Source: Grammothele lineata
Taxonomy: Eukaryota; Basidiomycota; Agaricomycetes; Polyporales; Polyporaceae
Reading direction: 5' to 3'
Assembly: GCA_002150815.3 (NCBI GenBank)
Contig: NDFF03000317.1
Coordinates: 558,001 to 622,000 of the forward strand
DNA: 64,000 nucleotides
Shown: in pieces, positions 54,472-64,000 of the stretch
Layout of the letters: each line of letters opens with the position of its first letter
Numbering within the stretch: position 1 is the stretch's first letter
The notes under the pieces: model-generated
The model's database searches: none
What the model was told of the DNA's origin: nothing
Seen by the model: the letters and a program-made list of their open reading frames with translations, nothing else
Made by a program: the position numbers and the translations under genes

Positions 54472-55372
54472 ATGGCCACCCATCCTCCCTTCTCCCTTCC
54501 TCTCACCGCCGTTCCTTCCGGGTATGCGTGGTCAGAGCGCGCCATGTCTGGCACGTCCACTAGATCCGCGTTCAACACTGGGATCAATGAGCGGGATCGA
54601 TTCTTCGGAGTTCCGCGTTGTGTTGTTTGTGGAGTTAGAGTTGTGCAACATTGCCACATCATTTGGGAATCGGAACCTGATACCGTAAATTGCGGCAGCA
54701 CTAACGTCCTTCTATCAATACTAATTCCTTTCGTTCGACTCTCATATGTTCTTCATCCGTTACTTGCCCGAGGTGATTTTGGTTGTTTTGGCTTTGTCTA
54801 ACCAGTCGCTGATCCCTGTGCAGCAACGCAAGTTCGTGCTCGTCAACTACCCGGATCGCGAGGACCTTTAGCCATTTCACGGCAAAGCAATTGCCCTTGA
54901 CGTCGGTCATAGGTATGCGCTGTTCCCTTGTCTGTTCATCATTCACGAGATGCGCGTCCGCGCCCGATACCCCTTTGCTCCCGTCTCTCCGAGCATGCCG
55001 GATGTTATCCTCTGGCAAGACTGGCTTGTCAACCAGGGAGGGGTACGGTCTAGCCATGGTAATGGCAGTGAAGGCGGAGACGGCATTCTCAATCGTGATG
55101 GTCCTCCAGGTGCCAACGTCCTCGGTGGTGGCCGGCCTGGTCAGGGGCAGGGGCCAGTCCTGGCCGCGAACATGGGTGGGGCGTCGTCTTCGGGACACAA
55201 GCTCGCTCCGATCAAGACCGCGCTCGCTGAGATCCTGGCAGCGACGCATTCGATGCCGTCGTGGCGGGCATGCGAGATGGAGAACTCGAGCTGGGAGGGG
55301 ACGGCGGAGGAGAACATTCACAAGTACATCTCCTCTGTCGGTGTGGAACAAGGACCCGGCGCCGCCTCGTGA
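54472..55372 (+). pseudogene. HNH-endonuclease-like gene, decayed
   Basis: The pieces follow the order of a common basidiomycete HNH protein family: GYAWSERAMSGTSTRSAFNTG, RFFGVPRCVVCG and VQHCHII (54520-54670), then FFIRYLPE, KFVLVNYPDREDL, FHGKAIALDV and LFPCLFIIHEMRVR (54750-54960), and a Gly/Ser-rich tail to the stop at 55372. A TAG interrupts between EDL and PFHG. The exon that should carry the second histidine cluster, normally between HCHII and FFIRYLP, is missing. Hence it is non-functional as a nuclease. Known from family resemblance only; I could not run a search. Confidence 0.65.
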
Positions 55373-56229
55373 CATTCTTCTCCCGCCGTTCTCATAGTCT
55401 TGACATTGTACAATAGTATGACCGTATGGTCTGGTTAAGTATTATAGGCCCATGTAGAGGATGATTAATGCGATGTCTGTACACTAGTACTCGCAACACG
55501 AATTTGTATAGAACGCGACTTTCATGTGATGGCCCTGCGCGTGGTGTGGCATGTTTCGCGTACTCATCGACATTCTCGACATTCTGCGAGGGCTGATTAT
55601 GAATGTCGAATCGTGCTCGACAAGCCGAGAGTCGGACGTACTAGTATATCCTCTCTCGACAGTGGGACACCGCCGCCCGTAGACATTACATCTCACACGC
55701 CAGGGAGCTCTACTAGACGTGTTACAGTTCCTGCAGCAACCGCAGGCCGCTAGAGGCCCCTGCAGCCAACACATTGCTGCAAGAGACGTGTCCTAAGCCC
55801 GGGCCCCGAATCAGTTGAACTCGAGTCGGACGGGAGGACAACAGAATAAGCGCCAGAACAGTGGGACGTACGTCCCGGAGATTTCCGGCTATCGGGTCGC
55901 CGGTTCGAGCCGCGTCTCCGTACCTTTGCACGATTTTCCGATTCGACGCTCTTGGCCTCCTCCTTCTCTCACCTCTAGGTGCTGAGGCGGTTACATCAGT
56001 CACCATCGTGGCCCAGAGTGAAACGCTCATCATCATGTTCAAAGGTTAAGGTCTCACTCTGGAGGGACCGTGGCAACTTGTAAGTACCTCCTGTCGTATA
56101 TCGCGGTAAGTACTCAGTAGACTAGCCACTGTATCTCTAGAACGGTTTCAAAAACTTCTCACATTATCTGCTAAGTGTATATCGCCGTAATACTCCACGC
56201 TAGAAACATACTCACACCATAAGCCAGTT
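55373..56229. other. Spacer after the HNH pseudogene
   Basis: Contains the second copy of the 100-bp repeat; otherwise nothing recognised. Confidence 0.4.
55833..55930 (+). repeat. About 100-bp dispersed repeat, copy b
   Basis: Partner of 54308-54410. Upstream AGAACAGTGGGA weakly recalls an A-box, and GGTTCGAGCCG fits a B-box closely. Confidence 0.5.
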
Positions 56230-57357
56230 CTACAACCCACGGAGCTCGTCCTCGACAGTACGCCACTTCCATAGGGCCTGTCCTGGATTAACGAGCTCGT
56301 TCGCGTTGTCCCACGAGTAATTCATCCTGCCTTCGCCTATGTTGACCCTATCATGACGGTCAACTATGAATCAGCCTGCTCGAAACCAACGATACTCACT
56401 GCGTATAGTCAATAATGCTCATCAGACTTGGTGGCTGGTTCTCCTTCAGCTTCTTCTTCGTCTCAGCAATGCTCCCGACCTCAATGGCGCCCTTCGGCAC
56501 CCCTTTGACGCGCGCAACCGCGTCCTGGATCTCCTCTACGCTCACGTTCTGGCCGCACACCCGCACCGCGTCCGGTACGCCCCCTCGTGTGACCGGGTCG
56601 AGCGCGAGGAGCGCGAGCCGCGCGACCGCGCGCCCGATGTCCGGCAGCGCTGTGACCGCAAAACGCGCCTCGGGCGGCCCGAGGCAGCTGAACGTGTTGG
56701 CGTTTGTGTCGGCACAGACGGAGCGGCCTGGGGTCATCACCCAGGAGAGGAACACGCCATTGTATACAGTTATGACCTTGAGTGGGTTGTTTCCAGAGCC
56801 CGCCTGAGCAAGCGCGCGGGTCTCGCGGTTGAGGGCGGCCTTCTCAAGCCACAGTGGGTGCTCGTAACCCGGGAAGTCGACGTTCCGGTAGTCGCTACGC
56901 CAAGTACGTTAACCTTCGAGCGCTGCACCGAAGAACTGATGATCATGAGCTTACGTGGAGAACTCGCTCGGGAAGTACACCTTCACTCCAGCTTGGAGCA
57001 TTGCGCTGATCAGGTCCTTGTTGATCTCCGCACAGACGGTTCTAGGTAAGATATTGACGACGACATCGGCGCCTGCCAGGACCACTTGGAAGGGGTCGCT
57101 GAAGGAGAACACTTCGGCACCCTTCTTGGTGAGCTCCTGAGCCTTCGCAGATGCGGGGTCGCGAGTGGTGATGCGAACGTTAGGGAAGTCCTTGCGGTGC
57201 TCCGTCAAAAAGATCGTGCTGACATGGATACCTTCTCAGCGAAAGGCAGTCAGCGTTGCTGCTTTTGCACCTCGCAGTCCTTCGCGAGAAAGGACATACC
57301 GAGTTCGCCCGTTCCGCCAAGAATGACTGCAGTGATCTTGGAGTTGATGGAAGACAT
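56230..57357 (-). CDS. NmrA-like / isoflavone-reductase-type NAD(P)-binding protein
   Basis: Start MSSINSKITAVILGGTGELG (ATG at 57357), the glycine-rich dinucleotide motif. After an intron come HVSTIFLTEHRKDFPNVRIT, ADVVVNILPRTVCAEINKDL and GVKVYFPSEFS. A second intron leads to DYRNVDFPGYEHPLWLEKAA, ITVYNGVFLSWVMTPG and RVKGVPKGAIEVGSIAETKK. A last short exon reads MNYSWDNANELVNPGQALWK and ends DELRGL at 56230. Three introns by my model. Family members are atypical short-chain reductases or redox sensors that bind NAD(P)H; the substrate here is unknown. The frame is intact. A TATATA lies about 60 bases before the start. Confidence 0.8.
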
Positions 57358-57672
57358 CGGAGTAGAACAGGCAACAAGGAGAGGCCGTTGGTTCATTCCT
57401 ATCCTCTGGTTGCTCATATATACCCCTCATGCCATACGCGATATACAACAGTGCTGTGAGGTGACGCTGATCAGATTACGTCGTTTGACCCACTTTATTG
57501 AATGAATGTGGCCTTCTGTTGAGGACTTCGACCCGCCCCACTCCTTCCCCGAACCCACCACGATCCCGACATTCTCCAGAAACACAACCACCCCGCGACC
57601 TCCGAAGGCGTTGAACTACACAAGCCACACACTCTTCCGCCCGCCGGCTCGACAGCCCACGCTTACACCGAA

Positions 57673-57951
57673 GTGAGCTTATTCACTAGATGCCTTCCCC
57701 CAAACACAACGACGCCCTCGGTTTACCGCATCATCCACAACTCACTCACCATAGATCGGACGCTCTGGATACTCTGCACGGACTGGCCTGTGCCCAAGCC
57801 CAGTCCGGGCGAGGTCCTCGACAAGATAGTGTCCGCTGCGCTCAACTCTGCAGACTGCATTGTCCAGAAGCCCGCTCCGCCATTCACCAAGCACTCATTC
57901 GTTGGCGGGGGCGACGGCGCGGGCTTTGTCAAAGAGCTCGGGCCCCCGTGA
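57673..57951 (+). pseudogene. N-terminal fragment of an MDR oxidoreductase
   Basis: TLWILCTDWPVPKPSPGEVL, SAALNSADCIVQKPAPP and FVGGGDGAGFVKELGPP align with the GroES-like start of the two complete copies, then the frame ends and no Rossmann part follows. Opposite strand to both complete genes. Confidence 0.75.
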
Positions 57952-58688
57952 AGCCTGATCAGTCCGAAGATATCTACCGTGTTGTGAGTGAAGGGCACCA
58001 TCTGTGTGTTGTGCTACCATTTCTTCATTCGTGCTCTCCTTTGCTACTCACTTTTTTGACTGTATCGACTTGGACCAGTAACCCGAATGCAAGGGGATCC
58101 TGTCGCCAGAACCACACCGAACTGCGCACTTGGACTCACATGAATAGTGAGTCGTGACGGTAGAGGAACGACTCACCTCACTTGGACGTCGTTAGAACCG
58201 GGGGTTACAAATTCAGAAGCCCGACACCTTCCTCCCGTCGATTGTCTCCAGGAATATCCGACGAGCAGTCCAACGAATATCCGTGACTTATATATGCAAG
58301 ATCTGCGGAATCTTGAGGAAAGAAGGAGGATTCCAGCCTTCATGCGCGTGTCGATTTGACGGCTGACCAGAGGCTGCGGTGCTAGTGATGGTGGTGGTCA
58401 GGAATGAGGAAGAGGTGCTGAAGAGCCACGATTCTTATAGACCGGAAAAGTAGAAGCTGGCACGTTGAACACCGGTATCCCCCGTCAGCCTCTTCGGGTC
58501 AGCCTCTTCCAGTTTACAGATCTTGAACAACAAGTCCCAACAGACGATCGCACGGCTGACCGACGATCTCCACTACCTACTATTCGGTTCCTTAGCAGGG
58601 CTTCAGAGAAGTCACGCTCCTTTTCCATTTTCGTATAACTTACGCAACTTGAACATAGTACATATCCTCAGATCAATCACACTGGGCT
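57952..58688. other. Spacer between MDR fragment and MDR copy 2
   Basis: No gene recognised. CGGAATC-type short palindromes are present but nothing I can name. Confidence 0.35.
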
Positions 58689-60039
58689 TCACGGGGTCTC
58701 CGCGACGCGGAAGATGAGTTTCGTGCCGCTGACCTTCATCTCTTCCATCAGCTTCATCCCCTCGATCGCCCCTTCGAGGCCCTTCGGGAGCACCTCAACC
58801 CTGTTCGGCTGCCCCAGCCCAAACTTCGTCAGCCTCCAATTTCCCGAACGAAGCACTGACGAAGAAATACATACCACGATCGTCCCATCCGCCAACCAGC
58901 CGCTCAGCCTCTTGTACAGTTCCACACCCAGCTCGCGGTTCCCGGGGACGCGGAACGACGCGAACGGCCTCGCGATCCTCTTCCCGTCCTCCGGCTTGAT
59001 CAAGTCTTCGATCATCCCGTTCCCGTCCGGCATGATGCTCACGAACGCCCCTCCCTCTTCCAAGATTTCGTACCCCATGCGCTCCGTGTCGCGCGAGAAG
59101 ATCGCGACGTACGAGAACGCGACGGGCGCGCCGCCCGTGATCTCCTTGACCGCGGCGAGGAGGGCGGGGGGCGCGAGGGAGCGGTCGAGGACGTGCGTGG
59201 CGCCGAGGGACTTGAGCCAGTCGGCGTGCTTGAGGGAGGAGGTCGCGATGATGGGCGAGAAGCCGTTCAGGCGCGCGGCTTGGATCGCTGGGATAATATT
59301 GTAGACGCGATGAGTGCGCGTGTGCCTTCAGCATGACAGGCGCGGAGGTCGGGGGGCTCACCATACTGTCCGACGGAGGTCGAGCCCCCGATGATGAACG
59401 CGGGCTTGCCGGCGTACTTGGTGGCACCACCCTCCTCCCAGGGAGCAGGGAAGTTGACGGTGCTCGCCTCGGGGTGGTGAGTCCAGATAGGGCAGACGGC
59501 GGTGGCGAGCCCGAGCGGCACGGAGGCGGCCTGTTCGAAGGTCAAGTTGTCGGGGATCTGTGCGTCACAGCCGGTGTCAGTCATAGAACACCGGCTGTAA
59601 AGGAACCTAGAGAGCGACGGGTTACCTTGGCGGTGTTCTCCGCATTGGCGACGCAATACTCCTGGAACGTCGCGTTCCTAGCGTCAACCCCGCCAGGCAT
59701 CAAGCTATAACAGAGCGCCAAGTATCCGTCAGCCCCAAGTGAATCATGCCTCAAATCCACTACGTACATCTTATCCCCAACCTTAAGCCCAGCTACATCC
59801 GGCCCGAGCTCCTCCACGACGCCCGCGCCATCACACCCGCCCAAGAACGGGTACGTTATCGCGATGGGCGCGTCGTCGCCGTGCCGCTGGACGTACCAGT
59901 CCACGGGGTTGATCGCCGCGGCGACGAGCTTGACGAGGACCTCGCCCGGGCCGGGCTTGGGCACGGGCCAGTCCGTGCGGAACTGCCAGGGCGCGCTCTC
60001 GGTTTCGACGACGAGGGCTTTCTGCGTCTGGGGGGCCAT
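58689..60039 (-). CDS. MDR-superfamily oxidoreductase (zinc-independent), copy 2
   Basis: Start MAPQTQKALVVETESAPWQ at 60039. Intron positions parallel copy 1: after GDK (donor GTACGT near 59767), after NTAK (near 59625), after GGSTSVGQYG and near GTIVV. Other landmarks are YPFLGGCDGAGVVEELGPDV, DNLTFEQAASVPLGLATAV, WEEGGATKYAGKPAFIIGGS, MGYEILEEGGAFVSIMPDGN and the end MKVSGTKLIFRVAETP. Same family and probable chemistry as copy 1. Its closest resemblance within the window is copy 1, so this is a local duplication separated by about 7 kb. Confidence 0.85.
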
Positions 60040-60871
60040 GTTTCGGTTGGTTTAGGGTTGGGGGTTTGGGGTTGAGGAGGAGGCGGTGCTGGGGGTTAGG
60101 AGGTAGGCGTCTGCTGAGGATAACTGCGTTGGTGGAGCTGAGTTGATGTGGACTGCTGCCAGGTGAGCCCAAGGTTTTGTAGTCTCCAGGTTGTCGACGG
60201 CCGCGATGTACATATGTCACCAGCGACGAAATGTCGGGATCGTGGGGTCCGGAAGGGGCGGCTAGAGATCCTGGAATGACTTCAGCGTCATTACTACGTG
60301 TATATGGCACTCACTCCCATATCCCGAGCGATCGGACATCGCTACCACAGCTTGGAAGGGCCATTGCACTACGCAGACGGCGATTGAGTAAGCATTTAGA
60401 TGGTAAAGGAGAAGAGCACAAGCCGTATGGGCGGCCCGAACGTCCGTAGCGAACGGACAGTCGGACTTAGTAACACCTCCCACGACGTGCACTGAACGTC
60501 TATGACACCAACAAGCATCATGAAGAGACCGCAGCGAGGTACTTGTTTTTGACACCAGACCGTAGCCAATCCGTTGCTGTGGTGTGTGACCCGTTAGAGA
60601 CAGCTGCCAGGCGCGTGCGGCTTGCTTTAAAAAGTCATTGCGGGGACACCAAAAGGTAGACGGTATCCGTGGTGGGCTCAGCGAGCTAGACACTCGCCAT
60701 GCCAGCTTCTCTCCCAGTGACACTCGAGCTGTGCAACGTTACTAGCTCTCCGATAAGGAAGCAAAGGCGTATGTGGCATTAAGTGAATAACAATGTATGC
60801 GTTCCGATGTGCAACCATAATCCAGGATAGATCACCAAACCCCAAGAGCATACAATATCGAGAGCTCACAA
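60040..60871. other. Spacer upstream of MDR copy 2
   Basis: Short frames on both strands without family features. No gene called. Confidence 0.4.
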
Positions 60872-61565
60872 TCAGTCTTCCTCCTGAACGGCTTCTTCCA
60901 TTGCCTCCTTAGCCTCGCCATTAGCCTCTCCAGCCGGCGCGCTCTCTTCTTCGCCTCCCGCAGGTTCGTCGCCCTCCTTGACGCCCTTGCTCCCAATAAC
61001 GGTCGCGTTCAGCCTGTCGCAGCACAACAAAGTTCGTGAGCCACCCAGCTCCACCGGCGAAGGAGACCAACCACTCACGTCAGCATGACATGGACCTTTT
61101 CCTTCCCCTCGCCCTCCGGGTTGTCTATCTCGACCGTGAAGCGCTTGTTGCCCTTCCAGCCATAGCTGCCCGTCGAGAACGTCCCAGGGAGGAGCGTCGC
61201 GGCGCCGATGAAGCCCGGGTCGGTCGACGCGAGCGAGACGGTGCTGTCGTCGGCGAGCACGGGCGGAGTGTGCGTGATGTTGATGTGGATGGGGAGAGCG
61301 CGCTCTTTGAATGCGCTCGCGGCGAGGTTCGCCTGTGCGCGTCGCGGTGCGAGGTCAGCATACAATGCGAGGTGAAGGGAGTGGGAGAACGTACCTTGGG
61401 GCCTTTCTTTCCGCGCCCGCCCTTGGCTTTTGGAGAGGCGTCGGTCTTGGCAGCCTTTGCACCGCGCGTCGTAGAGCCGGCGCCGTCATCCTCAGCAGCG
61501 CGTTTCTTGGGAGCTGGCGACGCGTCAGAAGGATGTAACGGGAGCCCGAGAGCGCACTCACGCAT
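60872..61565 (-). CDS. Small acidic/lysine-rich protein, probably nuclear
   Basis: Four exons. The coding part of exon 1 is only ATGC (61565-61562); the 48-base intron joins it to CTCCCAAG to give MPPKKRAAEDDGAG. Exon 2 (61513-61395) is Lys/Ala-rich (PKAKGGRGKKGPK). Exon 3 (about 61331-61079) is the folded part, with ALPIHINITHTPPVL, STGSYGWKGNKRFTVEID and EKVHVMLT. Exon 4 (to 60872) is an acidic Glu/Ala tail. About 175 aa. The basic start PPKKR..KAKGGRGKK suggests nuclear targeting or nucleic-acid contact. No named domain recognised. Confidence 0.7.
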
Positions 61566-62080
61566 GATGTGGTCGTGAAGTTCGTAGACTGAAAGTCAGA
61601 AGGGGGGCGTGCTAGTGATGGTGGGAGAAGGAAAGAAAGAGGCAAGAGGAGCGCGGCAAAGTAGTGAATAGATTTGTTGAATGGACCGAGACTCGTTGTG
61701 GCCCATACTCGGCAAAGCGAGGAGCAGGAGACCCCGTTACGCCTTGACGACGCCCACCAGCCGATGACATCACGCGTCAGGCGCCCGGACGCGTCGGTGG
61801 CACCGGGCGCCTCAGAGCCTCAGAGCGAGCGCTTGCACCGCAATGATCGTTGGGGACCGGCCTCACACGGATGAACACCCGGGCATCTTCTTCACCGTCT
61901 AACCCGACCTATTAGTACGCTCGCCATGCTCGACAAAGGGCACTCATTTCCGACAATGCTTCCGTGCTTGCTAAGCTATTGGTTATCAATCCCCAAAGCA
62001 ATGTTGGTTGAAATGGACGTTCGCCCCTCACCGCACAAACATCTCCTCAGAGTCTCCTATCTATCCCACCGTCCAAGACT
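61566..62080. other. Divergent intergenic region
   Basis: Promoters of the two divergently transcribed genes would lie here; no TATA-like box stands out. Confidence 0.35.
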
Positions 62081-64000
62081 ATGGCCGATGCTCAGTTTCT
62101 CGCCTCTCTCAAGGCTTCTTATGCATCCTGCTTCAACTCGGAACCTCAAATGACCGCACACGAATGGTCGATTATCGCCGCGGTGGCCTTCAGCTCCGCC
62201 AACATACCGGAGGCGGTCCCGGCAGTCTTCCTGTTCATATTGAACGAGATCGTCCTGGCACAGGAAGCCGCAAGCGTCCCGGAAGAGAAGGCGCATGAGG
62301 AACAGCTCGGCTTTGCACGCAAGTTCCGAGAAGCCGTCCTTCAGTCCGGACTGCTGAGCGGCATGCCTCGGGTGAGTACTTCCTCTTTGTGTCGACGGGT
62401 CTACATCTGCTCTGGATTGGAAAACGAGCCGCTATTAAGATCGTTCATGCTTGTGGGAAAGATGCATGCTGATGCCGGAAGAAGCTGGATCATCATCGGC
62501 GGATACCCTGTGCATGTAGCTGTTCCAGAAATTCACCGACATGTGGGCTGCTCCACCGTGGGCTTGAATTCTGAGACATTCTGCCCTGAATCGCCAGGGA
62601 GACGCAGTTATTGAAAAACATGAATCATGGGATGAGGCTCGGTCTCAGGTCGCTGAGCTCTCCGGAGTCCACTATACGAGCCCCGTGGGGTCAATTGCCT
62701 GCGGGGACGCAGAGGTTCTCCTGGCTCACCGACGATAACGTTTGGCCCTCCCCGGTGGCACAAATACTGCTGACCAGCCGGGCCAGCAGGCAGTGATACC
62801 TGAGGCCTGAGGTCCTCTCGGAGACTTCATCACAGATGTGTTATCCACTTCCCACTCCACGAGGCACCTCAGAAGAGCGACGGAATTAGTGCGTCCGCGC
62901 AGGACGCTTCCTCCGAGCCGCCTTCCACGCTACGCACAGGCACATCCCTCTACTTGGCAGCCTCTGCTTCCGCCGCCCACAAACGCCTGTGATACTTATC
63001 GCTGACGACATCCCTCCCAGTCCATCAACAGCCTCGTCGAGCTGCACAAGGTCACGCCCGCGCACCTGCGCGAGTCACGCCCTCTCCGGTGCGTCCCGCC
63101 GCGGTCCCTCGCGGCCCTCGCTCTTCGCGCGACGATTCGCCGGCCGCTGACTATCATGCATACATACTTGTAACTATTTTCTCGCACGTTCCTCAACCTG
63201 CATTATAATTTGTGCCGCGTGCGGCGCGCCGACACAGAGACACCGCGAAGCCGCCCGCCGAATGGGACCAGCGCGGCGAGGAGGTCTTCCGCGCCGTGTA
63301 CCGCGACGCCGCGGAGGGCGTCCAGAAGATGCTGTACGACGCGTACCCCGACCTAGGTCCGTCCGCCGCGCATTCTGTTCTATTCTGTTCTATGTCCCCT
63401 CTGCCCGCCCGCGGGCCCGTGGCTTGGCATTGGCATTTGCACGCGCAGTACGGACAGTACGGGTACTGACTGCGCTCTTTACGCTACGCTCTTTGGCTTC
63501 CTCCCGCCTTCCGCCACTCAATGGAATACCCGATGCAACCAACGTACCGATGAATGAATGCGATGCGCGCGCCGTCCGGATCCCGACACGAATGCGAAAC
63601 GCCTGTCGTCACCCCCACCCCTGATTTTCTCCCTCCCCTCCTGAATCTTCGCCCTTCCGACTCCCTGACATTTGTCGTCCCTCCGTCCGCCGCCACCAAT
63701 GCTGTACCCATTCCCTGTCGCGCTCGTCGTCTGTCGCGCCCGCCCTCAACCCGCCCGGCTCCGCACACGCATGCCCCCTCTCTTCCTCTCTTGCTTCTCC
63801 CTTCCATCCCGCCTCTCGCCCGCACGGCCCGACCTGCTCGTCCAACGCACCCGCCCTCCTTCCCCTTCCCCTCCCTCGTCTCTTTGTCCCCTTCCCCTTC
63901 CTCTTCCCTCTTCCCCTCCACACGCTTACAGGCTGGTTCTGCACAACAATCGGGTACGGCATGACCTACGGCGGGACCTCCACGCTCAGCACCCGCATGC
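62081..64000 (+). CDS. AhpD / carboxymuconolactone-decarboxylase-like protein (runs off the edge)
   Basis: Exons 62081-62371 (MADAQFLASLKASYASCFNS, EWSIIAAVAFSSANIPEAVP, FREAVLQSGLLSGMPR), 63021-63088 (SINSLVELHKVTPAHLRE), 63238-63356 (DTAKPPAEWDQRGEEVFRAV, LYDAYPDL) and from 63932 (GWFCTTIGYGMTYGG), with phases that join correctly; truncated by the window end. The all-helical layout with the GMPR..INSLVELH core is typical of fungal CMD/AhpD-like proteins, often mitochondrial or peroxisomal. The usual catalytic CxxC is not seen in the part present. Introns are unusually long for this region (about 650, 150 and 575 bases). Confidence 0.75.
63590..63925 (+). repeat. Pyrimidine-rich tract inside an intron
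   Basis: Dense CCCT/CCTC/TCCC runs fill most of the third intron of the AhpD-like gene. A low-complexity tract rather than a gene; the open frames on it are composition artefacts. Confidence 0.5.

Noticed and set aside
56760..56830. Apparent frameshift in the NmrA-like gene
   Set aside because: Careful rereading of the minus strand (GGAAACAACCCACTCAAGG) keeps the frame: GSGNNPLKVITVYN.
58795..59430. 211-codon arginine/proline-rich frame on the minus strand
   Set aside because: Shadow of MDR copy 2 in another frame; the composition is that of GC-rich antisense or frameshifted reading.
63484..63964. Open frames rich in Glu/Gly/Arg on - and Pro/Ser on +
   Set aside because: Produced by the low-complexity pyrimidine tract within the intron.

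Overview
The window looks like a nuclear contig from an agaricomycete (mushroom-forming) basidiomycete. The genes are split by very short GT..AG introns of about 45-65 bases. The gene content is typical of that class: lineage-expanded F-box/leucine-rich proteins, a fungal Helitron, a cerato-platanin, an ABCG half-transporter with EGF-like repeats, MDR-type oxidoreductases, and a small protein with a GPI-anchor-like tail. I see no organelle or bacterial features. Gene models were built by hand from reading frames and splice signals, so exon edges are approximate wherever I say so.

Layout. (1) About 1.4-48.3 kb is a mirror-like mosaic of duplicated blocks. An F-box gene plus a divergently arranged gene of unknown function ('X' family, 421 aa) at 1.4-5.7 kb recurs in inverted orientation at 41.3-45.6 kb. 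An ABC transporter at 27.0-30.3 kb (+) recurs inverted at 36.1-32.8 kb (-), with about 4.4 kb arms around a roughly 2 kb spacer that carries a cerato-platanin gene. Further F-box and X-family copies, intact and broken, sit at mirrored places (24.0-25.8, 37.2-41.3, 46.0-48.3 kb). (2) The left half of the mirror is interrupted at about 6-24 kb by a block absent from the right half. It holds a Helitron Rep/helicase gene (6.9-13.9 kb) followed by a compact cluster of small, intron-rich genes. Six of these (14.3-15.1, 16.2-17.3, 17.7-18.9, 20.5-21.1, 21.7-22.5, 22.8-23.6 kb) appear to be diverged members of one undescribed family, possibly beta-barrel/OB-like. Two more (15.2-16.2, 19.6-20.5 kb) are short F-box-like proteins, one with a nucleotidyltransferase-like motif. 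(3) 48.8-64 kb is single-copy-looking sequence: a frameshifted membrane-protein gene, two MDR oxidoreductases plus a third fragment, a small secreted protein, an HNH-type pseudogene, an NmrA-like reductase, a small acidic lysine-rich protein, and the start of an AhpD/carboxymuconolactone-decarboxylase-like gene that runs off the right edge.

Main points of interest: the six-member family next to the Helitron, the ubiquitin-protease-like C-terminus of the Helitron protein, and the large imperfect palindrome organised around the ABC transporter pair.
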